Of a DNA stretch of 6,963 bases, positions 1 through 6,319 are shown piece by piece; position 1 is the stretch's first letter; each line of letters begins with the position of its first letter. The notes beneath the pieces were generated by a model. It saw only the letters and a program-made list of their open reading frames with translations. It had not been told where the DNA came from and ran no database searches. The stretch covers positions 1 to 6,963 of the forward strand of contig JAUVKB010000112.1 in assembly GCA_030596405.1 (NCBI GenBank). Direction: 5' to 3'. Made by a program: the position numbers and the translations under genes. The DNA comes from Deltaproteobacteria bacterium (GTDB taxonomy: Bacteria; Desulfobacterota; Desulfobacteria; Desulfobacterales; JAUVKB01).

Positions 1-188
1 ACATGGAAAAAGCTTTGTTTTTTTTCAAAAAAGCCTTTGAGCTTAATAGATATTCGGCAGATATTTTAAATAATCTGGGAGTTGTTTCTATGAATAACGG
101 CAACAAGAAAGACTCTGCAACTTTTTTTAAAACGGCCGCATCGATTATGCCGTCACACCCCGATGTTATTAATAATCTGCGGATATGA
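1..188 (+). CDS. C-terminal end of a TPR-repeat protein (partial)
   Basis: The reading frame is open from the window edge to a TGA at 186-188, and the true start lies upstream; the ATG at position 3 is probably internal. About 61 residues are visible. They form the second helix of one tetratricopeptide repeat (FFKKAFELNRYSAD), one full repeat (NNLGVVSMNNGNKKDSATFFKTA is its core, written here in outline) and the beginning of another that stops at INNLRI. TPR units act as protein-binding scaffolds. The repeat resembles those in the tail of the glycosyltransferase at 504-2681 (compare KAFELD near its residues 630-635), so this may be the end of a sister glycosyltransferase-TPR gene; that is inference. 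The protein ends 12 bp before a strong hairpin and apparent mobile-element debris, so its last few residues may have been altered by an insertion. An ending in NNLxI is also normal for such proteins. Confidence 0.7.
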   Translation, partial: MEKALFFFKKAFELNRYSADILNNLGVVSMNNGNKKDSATFFKTAASIMPSHPDVINNLRI

Positions 189-200
189 TGGAGTCGATAA

Positions 201-219
201 CCACCCCTAAAAGTGGTGG
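201..219. repeat. Hairpin of 7-bp arms beside a degraded open stretch
   Basis: CCACCCC (201-207) and GTGGTGG (213-219) pair over six of seven positions around a TAAAA loop. No T-run follows on either strand, so it is not a simple terminator. On the minus strand it lies 14 nt after the stop codon of the open stretch at 233-343. A compact hairpin just after a stop is typical of the ends of IS200/IS605-like elements and of REP-type palindromes, but no element boundary could be fixed from this window. Confidence 0.45.
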
Positions 220-232
220 CTTGATGGTACCC

Positions 233-343
233 TTATGCTATATCAAATCGCTTGAAAAATTGTCCTGCCAGCCAGCGCGTCACTTCCTCTTTCGCAGCTA
301 TCTTGCCGAAATTTTTTACTTCATATAAAGCGATGAGAATTAT
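233..343 (-). pseudogene. Possible 3' remnant of a mobile-element gene
   Basis: On the minus strand, 36 sense codons run without a stop from 343 down to a TAA at 233-235. There is no ATG, and an in-frame TAA stands directly upstream at 344-346. The peptide is charged and protein-like: it contains YEVKNFGKIAAKEEV followed by TRWLAGQFFKRFDIA and the stop. This balanced mix of helix-forming residues looks more like a real protein C-terminus than random AT-rich DNA. With the hairpin 14 nt beyond its stop, the simplest reading is the truncated end of a transposon or IS gene left between two flagellar genes. I do not recognise the family. It could also be a chance open stretch. Confidence 0.3.
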
Positions 344-401
344 TTAAAGTTTAAGTCGCACAACGGCATTTTGAGAAAAGACTTGCGGTCCGCGCAAAAA
401 A

Positions 402-479
402 TTATCTGAATTGGCATTTGTTTTGCTTTCAAATAGTAGAGTATATAAATATTTGGCCGGATAATGCCGATTCAGATAA
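402..479. repeat. 17-bp inverted repeat flanking the glycosyltransferase promoter
   Basis: The left arm (402-418, TTATCTGAATTGGCATT) and right arm (463-479, AATGCCGATTCAGATAA) are reverse complements at 16 of 17 positions. The one mismatch is T412 against G469, which would be a G-U pair in RNA. The spacer is 44 bp and contains a smaller nested pair, CAAATA (430-435) and TATTTG (450-455). The left arm includes the -24 element of the sigma-54 promoter, and the right arm falls in the predicted untranslated leader. Confidence 0.8.
412..427 (+). promoter_or_regulatory. Sigma-54 (-24/-12) promoter of the glycosyltransferase operon
   Basis: TGGCATTTGTTTTGCT matches the RpoN consensus TGGCAC-N5-TTGC. 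The GG pair (413-414) and the GC pair (425-426) are exactly 12 bp apart, as required. Transcription would start near 438, giving a leader of about 66 nt before the ATG at 504. Sigma-54 promoters are usual for middle and late flagellar genes in many Gram-negative bacteria and need an enhancer-binding activator; no activator site was identified. Confidence 0.7.
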
Positions 480-503
480 AAACAAAAGACCTGGGGAAAA
501 ACA

Positions 504-2681
504 ATGAAATTAAATAGTCCTAAAATAACTGTGCTTACCCCTACATACAACCGTCCCGATTATTTAAAAGAGTCTATCGGCAGCGTTGTAACCCAGACCA
601 TGAAAGACTGGGAAATGATCATTGTCAATGACGGCGGAATAGATGTTCAAAAAATAGTCGAAAGTTTTGACGATGATCGTATAACATATTTTAATAGAAG
701 TAAAAATCAAGGAAAGGCCGCGTGTCTTAATTTTGCTTTAAGACGGGCAAAAGGCGGGTATATCGCTTATCTTGATGACGATGACATATGGTATCCAAAT
801 CATCTTGAAACGCTGTCTGAAGCACTGGATAAAAATGCCGATACAGGGGTTGTTTATTCCGACCTTTATGCAGTTGAGTTTATAAAGGATGAAAATAACG
901 GCAGAAGATATCCTATAAACAAATCTATCAGGGTTGCACGTGATTTTAATCGGGATTTCATGTTTTATTTTAATCATACGCTTCATGTGAGTCTGATGCA
1001 TAGAAAAGAACTTGCGTTGCGGGCAGGGGGGTATGATGAAAATATCACTGTGCTTATTGACTGGAATCTTACAAGAAAGCTCTCTTTTTATACCGATTTT
1101 AAATATATTCCTGTTGTAACGGGCGAGTATTATGCGCCGCTCGGCAAGTCCGACCGTATTTCGAATCTGGAACGGGAAGACAATGAAAGATACAAGCATA
1201 ATTTGCGCAAGATAAAAGCGGATCTTCCGCCTGAACCGTGGCCGAAAGTGGAAAAAATTGCCGTTGTTTTTCCGGTTGATAAATGGACGGATTCCACAAT
1301 AAATATTATAACTGAACTTATCGATAACATCAGCTATCCCGTAAAGTTTATCATTGTCAATAATGACCCGGCAAAAGATGGATATTCCTGCAAAAAATTC
1401 CTAGGAAAAATTGGGACACTGAAAAATGTTTTTATAAAGACAACGGCTAAATCTTTAAGCTTATACGAGACATATAAGCTTGGGGTTCAAATGGCTGATG
1501 TCGATTATGTATATCTTCCTTCCGAAACTGTAAAAGCCGGTTTGGAATTCAGATTAATGTCTGCCAGATACTATATTAGTGACGGCAGGTCTAAAATTGT
1601 AAAATGGAATATCAAGCAGGAAAATTCAAGCCGGTTTGATGTGTTAATAGAAAAAAAATATTTTCTTGAAACAATCGATTTTGACAAAAATAAGAAGGAA
1701 ACCCTTAGTATCGATCCTGATAAACTTCCCGAAAGTCTGAAATTCGATTTGTTTCTTACCCGGGCAAAACTTCATCATAAAGACGGAAATTATAAACTGG
1801 CATTTTATTTTATTAATGAAGCGCAGGCGGTTAAAAAGGGGAGAGGCGGTGATCAGTATCTTATTGATCTGTATTCTAAAATTTGTCTTGATTTAAAAGA
1901 ATATGACAAAGCAGAAGAAGAATGCAGAACATTGATAAACAGAGGCTACGGCGCTGACAACTGGATTAGGCTTGGGCAGATACTTCAAACAAAGAAAAAG
2001 TATAAAGAAGCTGTAGAATCTTACCGAAACGGTCTTGCGGAGATCGGTCTGGAGGAATCGGATCTTGAAGCTTCAGTTTTTCCCGTAGTCATTACAGAGA
2101 ATCTCGGTTCATTTGCCGCCCGGATCGGGTTGGGTGAATGCCTTATAAAAACCGGTGATTTGTCTGAAGCGGCAAGGATTTTACGAAGTGCGGCCAGGCT
2201 TAAGGCCAACAGCCACCGACCGTTTTTGGGTTTCGGGGAAATTTTTTTAAAAAGCAATCAACTTGATAATGCAAAAGAGGCGTTGTTTGCCGCCGGAAAA
2301 AGAGAAAAAAGAGATCCGCAAATTCCCAGATTATTCGGCGAGTTGTTTGAAAAAAAAGGAGAGTTTGATTCGGCTTATTCTTGTTACCGCAAGGCATTTG
2401 AACTTGATAAAAGTAAAAGCGAAAATATTGAATATATATATAAGACCGGATGTTTGTTAAAAGACTGGGAAGGTATGAAAAAAATATTAGAAGAATTTAT
2501 CTTTTATCGCCCCGGAAATATAGAGGCAATCAATTATCTGGCGTCAGTATATTTTATGCTGGATGAATACGGGAAAGCATCGGAGCTGGTAGAGCGAGGC
2601 CTGGTTTTTGACCGGGATAATTGCATACTTAAAGAGATATATTTTAAAATTATGGAAAATACCGGTTTGCCGGTTAATTAA
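504..2681 (+). CDS. Two-module family 2 glycosyltransferase with TPR tail, candidate flagellin glycosyltransferase
   Basis: The protein has 725 residues. Residues 7-210 are a GT-A family 2 glycosyltransferase. The sugar-nucleotide-binding start is KITVLTPTYNRPDYL, the metal-binding DxD region is YIAYLDDDDIW (about 88-96), and GGYDE followed by IDW (175-187) places D186 as the likely catalytic base. Residues 250-390 look like a second Rossmann or GT-A-like fold (KIAVVFPVDKW, then FIIVNND). It has YVYLPSE where a DxD would be expected, so it is probably non-catalytic. Residues 412-705 hold about eight TPR units. The family moves sugar from a nucleotide donor to an acceptor. TPR fusions beside flagellin genes often glycosylate flagellin in the cytoplasm, but substrate and sugar are inferred from context only. 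The gene leads a three-gene set behind a sigma-54 promoter. A GGGGAAAAAC purine stretch precedes the ATG. The stop lies inside the palindrome GGTTAATTAACC (2672-2683). Confidence 0.85.
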   Translation: MKLNSPKITVLTPTYNRPDYLKESIGSVVTQTMKDWEMIIVNDGGIDVQKIVESFDDDRITYFNRSKNQGKAACLNFALRRAKGGYIAYLDDDDIWYPNHLETLSEALDKNADTGVVYSDLYAVEFIKDENNGRRYPINKSIRVARDFNRDFMFYFNHTLHVSLMHRKELALRAGGYDENITVLIDWNLTRKLSFYTDFKYIPVVTGEYYAPLGKSDRISNLEREDNERYKHNLRKIKADLPPEPWPKVEKIAVVFPVDKWTDSTINIITELIDNISYPVKFIIVNNDPAKDGYSCKKFLGKIGTLKNVFIKTTAKSLSLYETYKLGVQMADVDYVYLPSETVKAGLEFRLMSARYYISDGRSKIVKWNIKQENSSRFDVLIEKKYFLETIDFDKNKKETLSIDPDKLPESLKFDLFLTRAKLHHKDGNYKLAFYFINEAQAVKKGRGGDQYLIDLYSKICLDLKEYDKAEEECRTLINRGYGADNWIRLGQILQTKKKYKEAVESYRNGLAEIGLEESDLEASVFPVVITENLGSFAARIGLGECLIKTGDLSEAARILRSAARLKANSHRPFLGFGEIFLKSNQLDNAKEALFAAGKREKRDPQIPRLFGELFEKKGEFDSAYSCYRKAFELDKSKSENIEYIYKTGCLLKDWEGMKKILEEFIFYRPGNIEAINYLASVYFMLDEYGKASELVERGLVFDRDNCILKEIYFKIMENTGLPVN

Positions 2682-2694
2682 CCTGGTAATTAAA

Positions 2695-2700
2695 AGGAGG
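2695..2700 (+). promoter_or_regulatory. Ribosome binding site fixing the start at 2707
   Basis: AGGAGG lies 6 nt before the ATG at 2707. It rules out the in-frame ATG at 2608, which would add 33 residues, lie inside the glycosyltransferase gene and have no comparable site. Confidence 0.85.
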
Positions 2701-2706
2701 TTTTAT

Positions 2707-3285
2707 ATGAATGCTGTGTTATCGATAGATGGTGTGAAAAATTTTTTCCCTGAAGATATTTTAGATCTGGAAAGGCTCCTTTTATTTGTCATGGAAGAAA
2801 AAAGATCTGAAGGGAATATTATAGTCGATGTAAATATAGATGGAGAATTATACTCTGAAGAATATGAACACCAGGCAAGAGATGTGGATTTGGATTTAGT
2901 GCGGCAAATTGATATAACCACGCAAACCAGAGCCGGTTTTGCCGCGAAATTTTTGGAAGACGCCTGCATCTATATCGAGCAATTGGAAAAAGGGATTCAA
3001 ACAGCAGTCGAATTTTTAAGAGCAGGGGAAGAAAAAAAAGGTTTTGATATTCTGGCCATGAGCATAGATGGGATAAGGACGTTTAAGTCCCATTTTGAGA
3101 ATGTCTGCCATGCCCTGGAAAAAGATGATATGTCGGAAAAGTTAAAAGAATTATGGCAGCGGTTTTATAAACTGGCAGACAGGATAATAGAAATACAGGA
3201 AAGCAGGGATTCATTATCGCTTGCGGATCTGCTGGAAAAAGAAATGCTGCCGTTTTTAGATCGCTGGAAAAGCAGTTTATTTTAA
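2707..3285 (+). CDS. Uncharacterised helical protein of a flagellar locus, 192 aa
   Basis: I do not recognise this gene by name. It is a soluble, acidic protein with no signal peptide or membrane segment. The first 70 residues contain alternating hydrophobic strands (NIIVDVNIDGELYSEEY), suggesting a small beta or mixed domain. Residues 75-192 are almost entirely amphipathic helix (FLEDACIYIEQLEKG, FKSHFENVCHALE), ending in DLLEKEMLPFLDRW. The gene starts 25 bp after the glycosyltransferase stop with a strong AGGAGG site, so it is almost certainly co-transcribed with it. The FliT-like gene follows. The small size, acidic helical make-up and position suggest a flagellar chaperone or assembly factor, or a partner of the glycosyltransferase; this is inference from context. 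The last codons and stop form the first unit of a 13-bp triplicate repeat. Confidence 0.8.
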   Translation: MNAVLSIDGVKNFFPEDILDLERLLLFVMEEKRSEGNIIVDVNIDGELYSEEYEHQARDVDLDLVRQIDITTQTRAGFAAKFLEDACIYIEQLEKGIQTAVEFLRAGEEKKGFDILAMSIDGIRTFKSHFENVCHALEKDDMSEKLKELWQRFYKLADRIIEIQESRDSLSLADLLEKEMLPFLDRWKSSLF

Positions 3286-3314
3286 TACTTTATTTTAACA
3301 CTTTATTTTAACAC
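3276..3314. repeat. 13-bp tandem repeat, three copies, across a stop codon
   Basis: Units are 3276-3288 (TTTATTTTAATAC), 3289-3301 and 3302-3314 (both TTTATTTTAACAC). The first differs at a single base. The first unit contains the last codons and TAA stop (3283-3285) of the 192-residue gene, and the other two fill most of the gap to the next gene. The unit is not a multiple of three. The pattern fits replication slippage in AT-rich DNA. Confidence 0.9.
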
Positions 3315-3339
3315 TACGGCATTATTTTTTTACTGGAAT

Positions 3340-3344
3340 GGAGG
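3340..3344 (+). promoter_or_regulatory. Ribosome binding site pointing to a TTG start
   Basis: GGAGG sits 8 nt before an in-frame TTG at 3353. The only upstream ATG, at 3338, overlaps this site and has just a T-run and TACTGGA in front of it, so initiation at 3353 is favoured. Confidence 0.7.
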
Positions 3345-3352
3345 AATATATT

Positions 3353-3721
3353 TTGTATCAGGCGCAAAAAAATAACATGGATATTTTAAAGGCTTTATTA
3401 GACCTTTCGGAAAAGCATTTGCAGCATCTTCTTGATGAGAACTGGGATAAAGATTGGGATGAATTCGAACGCATGGATTCTAAGAAAAGGAAATTATGCA
3501 AAGGCCTTTTGTTGTTTGATGGTCATGTTTTTGATCAGAATGAAAACGAGATTATTTGCAGGATAGAACAACTGGAACAAAAAACAAAAGAGGAATTGGG
3601 GAAAAAAAGGAATATAATCAAACAGGAATTAATAAGGATAAACAAAGGCAGTGGGGCGCTAAAAGGATATAAAAAAACAAATGAAACTTCCGCAAGACGC
3701 GGTTTTGGGATAATATGTTAA
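3353..3721 (+). CDS. FliT-like flagellar chaperone, TTG start (122 aa)
   Basis: This small, charged, all-helical protein has features of the FliT/FlgN class. An N-terminal helix (MDILKALLDLSEKHLQHLL) is followed by WDEFERMDSKKRKLC, where FliT-like proteins carry a helix ending in a run of acidic and basic residues. A long coiled helix comes next (IICRIEQLEQKTKEELGKK). The tail, INKGSGALKGYKK, resembles the basic GxxALxxY segment common near the end of FliT-like proteins. FliT binds the FliD cap protein and holds it for export; here fliD lies directly downstream in the opposite direction. The length is close to that of E. coli FliT (about 120 residues). A start at the ATG at 3338 would give 127 residues. 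This family is poorly conserved, so the name rests on size, helix pattern and context. Confidence 0.55.
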   Translation: MYQAQKNNMDILKALLDLSEKHLQHLLDENWDKDWDEFERMDSKKRKLCKGLLLFDGHVFDQNENEIICRIEQLEQKTKEELGKKRNIIKQELIRINKGSGALKGYKKTNETSARRGFGIIC

Positions 3722-3728
3722 TATTGCA

Positions 3729-6059
3729 TTAATCATCGTTGGACGTCATTCCTGCCGACATCATTCCAAGGGCGTTGCCTATGCTTGTCATGTTGCTTAT
3801 ATATGCATCCAGACGGGCAAGACTCTGCCTGAGCCTTTCTTCATAAATTAAAAGCCTTTTTTCTTCCTGCTCGATCTTGTCTTCAATGTTGTCGATAATG
3901 TCGTTATAATGTTTATCCAGGTTGTTTAAAGGGCCGTTGGCGCTTAGAAGGTTTCCCAGCTCGTTGCTTAATTCCGGCAGCACCCCGTTTTTTACTCTTA
4001 CTGTTGCCGTATATGTATTGCCGTCGTCCGGATAAGTTATATGAAGCCTGATACCTTTTTCAGGACCGTCTGTTGCGGTAAGATACCTGTCTCCTGAAGC
4101 GCCGCCGCTTTCAAAGGCGTACCAGTCGCTCCATTGACCGTCCGCGAGTTTAAATCGGCCCTGTAAACCGCTCATATCAGCTTCCACGGTATAAATTCCA
4201 GGGGTGGCGGTTTCAAGCGCGCTGTCATAACTGATTTTATTGTTATTTGAAGTTCCATCAAGTAATGCCGAAAAGACATCCGCCACCGCGTCCGGGTTAT
4301 TGTCAAGGGCTTCTTTTAACTTGTCTGAATCTAATAAAAGAAGTCCCTGTGTTTCAGATCCTTGCGCGGCGTCTGTGTAAAAGCCGAGCTGCTGCAGGTT
4401 TATATACGTATCGTCAGGATCCTGAAATCCCGGTGCAGGTGAAGTTACAATAGAGTCGAGCCTTGCTTTAATTATCTGGACAGCATAATTTCCCAGGAGA
4501 CATCCTGAGGAGTCTGTGTTTTCATCATATTTTGTTACTTCCTTGATTTTGCTTCTGATGCTGTTGAAAGCCTCTGTGAATTCTTCGATTTTTCCCATAA
4601 CAGCGTCCGTATCGGTATTGACTGTGACTGTTGAAGTCCCGCTGCTAAGAAGGTCAAGGGCGACCCCTTCTATTATATCGGTTACATGGTTGTTTGATTT
4701 CTGGATATATTCACTGCCCGCCGGGTAGCCGTCTGTTTTTAACATTGCGTTTTGAGCGGCCTGTGTTTCATTAAATGTATTGTCAAAATTATCCAGAGTG
4801 TGGCTGATGGAAGTGATTTTGTATGCGGCCCCGGTTTGATTTCCGTTAAGCACGAGATGAAAAGAGGTTGAAAGGCCTGTCCCGTCATTTATAATGCCGG
4901 CGGTAATCCCTAAATTCTGGCTGTCATTATTGATTAAATCTTTCAGCTCGGAAAGTGTGGTTCCCGCGTTGACCGTTATGGTTCGTTGCTGTCCGTTGTA
5001 TGTATATGAAAAGGTCTGGTCCGTGTCTGTTACAGATGTTGTGTCGATATCTGAAAATCCGGAATGCACTTCTTTTTCAGCCTTTGCCGTTCCTTCGTCC
5101 TGAGCTGCCTGGAGGTCAGGATGCCAGACGTCTATGGAAAAGGTGTCTCCTCCCTCTATTGTGTCCCCAATGTTTCCAAATGACATGGTCAGCCCCTGGA
5201 AAACAGACAAACCGGTATAATCTCCATCTGTAACTGAAATTGTGCCGCTGTTCCCTTCGCCGTCCGTCCAGGTTACTTCAAAAGAATCAGTGCCTATTGT
5301 ATAACTTTCATCGCCGGACATGGAAAACCTGAATGTTTTGTTTGTTGTTCCTTCATAACTTCCGCCTGATGTTACGGCTCCCGTGCCTGCCCAGGTTGCT
5401 GAATGCTCTGTTGTATCAACAAGAGCTGTTGTATCTCTTGTTGAAAAGTAAAGGCTGCTGGTATTATTTGCAACTGATATGCTATTTGAACTTCCGCCGG
5501 AATTTGCGGTTAAAACTATACGTGCGGAATTGCCGGAAGAGCCGTCATCGATAATTTCCGCGGTCAAATAATCTCCGGCCGCGTCGTCCGCCGTTTCTAT
5601 GGCGGCGCGTACCTGCTCTAATGTTTGGCCTGCGGTAACATTTACGGTAAAACTGCTTGAACCGACATTAATAGTCCATGTTTCATTTTTATCCATACTA
5701 TATGACGCCTGATCGACTCCCTGGGCGGCAAGCCTGTGTTGTATATTACTCCCGACTTCTATACTGTATGAACCCGGCAGGGCAGAACTGTCTGCCGAAG
5801 CTGATAAAACCGTGCCCGAGGACGAGGCCGCGGTTTTTACCATTAATTCACTTATGCTGTCCATATTTTTTGTTGCGCTGTAAAAAGAGGAGAGAGCGGA
5901 ATCTATTGCCCCGATCGATGCAAGCTTTGTTTGCCAACTAAAAACCCAGTTTTCCAGGGGTTTTATATAATTGATTCTTCTAACGGATAGCAGTCCGTCA
6001 ACCATTGTATTAAAATCCTGGCCGCTGCCGAAACCTAAATAGGAGACTGTTCCTGACAT
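3729..6059 (-). CDS. fliD: Flagellar filament cap protein FliD (hook-associated protein 2), enlarged
   Basis: FliD forms the cap at the filament tip and helps flagellin subunits fold into place. The 776-residue product has the typical N-terminus: residues 8-75 include LGFGSGQDFNTMVDGLL, and helical D0/D1 sequence runs to SELMVKTAASSSG. Two flagellin_IN-type repeats follow, at about 124-197 (WTINVGSSSFTVNVTAGQTL) and 347-417 (RTITVNAGTTLSELKDLI). Residues 205-315 between them form a Ser/Thr/Gly-rich insertion ending in GGDTFSIDV. The conserved C-terminal domain includes LQQLGF, LLLLDSDKLKEAL (about 573-585) and NPDAVADVF. A second insertion (about 618-690) precedes the C-terminal coiled coil (695-755). 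The usual length is roughly 450-550 residues, so the surface-exposed part is unusually large. The start is supported by AAGGAT (6066-6071) 6 nt upstream. The gene has its own sigma-54 promoter. Its stop is 7 bp from that of the converging FliT-like gene. Confidence 0.95.
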   Translation of the reverse strand: MSGTVSYLGFGSGQDFNTMVDGLLSVRRINYIKPLENWVFSWQTKLASIGAIDSALSSFYSATKNMDSISELMVKTAASSSGTVLSASADSSALPGSYSIEVGSNIQHRLAAQGVDQASYSMDKNETWTINVGSSSFTVNVTAGQTLEQVRAAIETADDAAGDYLTAEIIDDGSSGNSARIVLTANSGGSSNSISVANNTSSLYFSTRDTTALVDTTEHSATWAGTGAVTSGGSYEGTTNKTFRFSMSGDESYTIGTDSFEVTWTDGEGNSGTISVTDGDYTGLSVFQGLTMSFGNIGDTIEGGDTFSIDVWHPDLQAAQDEGTAKAEKEVHSGFSDIDTTSVTDTDQTFSYTYNGQQRTITVNAGTTLSELKDLINNDSQNLGITAGIINDGTGLSTSFHLVLNGNQTGAAYKITSISHTLDNFDNTFNETQAAQNAMLKTDGYPAGSEYIQKSNNHVTDIIEGVALDLLSSGTSTVTVNTDTDAVMGKIEEFTEAFNSIRSKIKEVTKYDENTDSSGCLLGNYAVQIIKARLDSIVTSPAPGFQDPDDTYINLQQLGFYTDAAQGSETQGLLLLDSDKLKEALDNNPDAVADVFSALLDGTSNNNKISYDSALETATPGIYTVEADMSGLQGRFKLADGQWSDWYAFESGGASGDRYLTATDGPEKGIRLHITYPDDGNTYTATVRVKNGVLPELSNELGNLLSANGPLNNLDKHYNDIIDNIEDKIEQEEKRLLIYEERLRQSLARLDAYISNMTSIGNALGMMSAGMTSNDD

Positions 6060-6142
6060 AATATAATCCTTAATATCTTAATAAAAAATAGTAATTAAAA
6101 ACAAAAAATTAAGAAATAACAGACTTCTTACAGGAAAGTAAA

Positions 6143-6158
6143 CGCAAGTATCATGCCG
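6143..6158 (-). promoter_or_regulatory. Sigma-54 (-24/-12) promoter of fliD
   Basis: Read on the minus strand, CGGCATGATACTTGCG matches TGGCAC-N5-TTGC except at the first base and one inner position. GG (6157-6156) and GC (6145-6144) are exactly 12 bp apart. Transcription would start near 6132, about 73 nt before the fliD ATG, and the leader is strongly AT-rich. Just upstream of the -24 element lies the palindrome CATTAATG (6159-6166), whose role is unknown. Confidence 0.65.
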
Positions 6159-6286
6159 CATTAATGTCATGGAAGACAAAAATTTTAACTGGGAGAATAT
6201 ATTAAATATTTTGCAAAGGGGGCGTTTGAAATTGTCCGTACAGGTAAAAATTTCTATATATATGGCAGATTTTGCCTGAAGGTTTT

Positions 6287-6319
6287 TATGCCGTATACCT
6301 GATTATGCCGAATACCTGA
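6287..6319. repeat. 17-bp tandem duplication at the fliS stop codon
   Basis: TATGCCGTATACCTGA (6287-6302) and TATGCCGAATACCTGA (6304-6319) are identical at 15 of 16 positions and offset by 17 bp. On the minus strand the upstream copy encodes the last fliS residues and the stop, and the other copy lies just beyond it. The offset is not a multiple of three, so the duplication does not extend the protein. Confidence 0.85.

Noticed and set aside
446..473. Sigma-28 (FliA)-like promoter, TAAA (446-449) and GCCGATTC (466-473)
   Set aside because: The spacing is 16 rather than 15 bp, the -10 half matches only six of eight bases (GCCGAT of GCCGATAA), and it coincides with an arm of the inverted repeat. 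The sigma-54 site just upstream is much better.
738..1199. 153-codon minus-strand frame inside the glycosyltransferase gene
   Set aside because: It is fully antisense to a gene with clear catalytic motifs, has no recognisable domain, and its composition is that of a shadow frame.
2608..2706. Upstream ATG that would extend the 192-residue protein by 33 residues
   Set aside because: It overlaps the glycosyltransferase coding region and has no ribosome site, while AGGAGG sits correctly before 2707.
4247..5941. Several plus-strand frames of 68-87 codons inside fliD
   Set aside because: All are antisense to a confidently identified gene and show no ribosome sites or domain-like sequence.
6263..6276. 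Plus-strand TGGCAGATTTTGCC as a sigma-54 promoter
   Set aside because: GG and GC are 10 bp apart rather than 12, and the only plus-strand open frames downstream are antisense to fliS.
6060..6302. Possible flaG or other small gene between fliS and fliD
   Set aside because: No open frame of useful length is present on either strand. The stretch holds the fliD promoter, an AT-rich leader and the fliS tail duplication.
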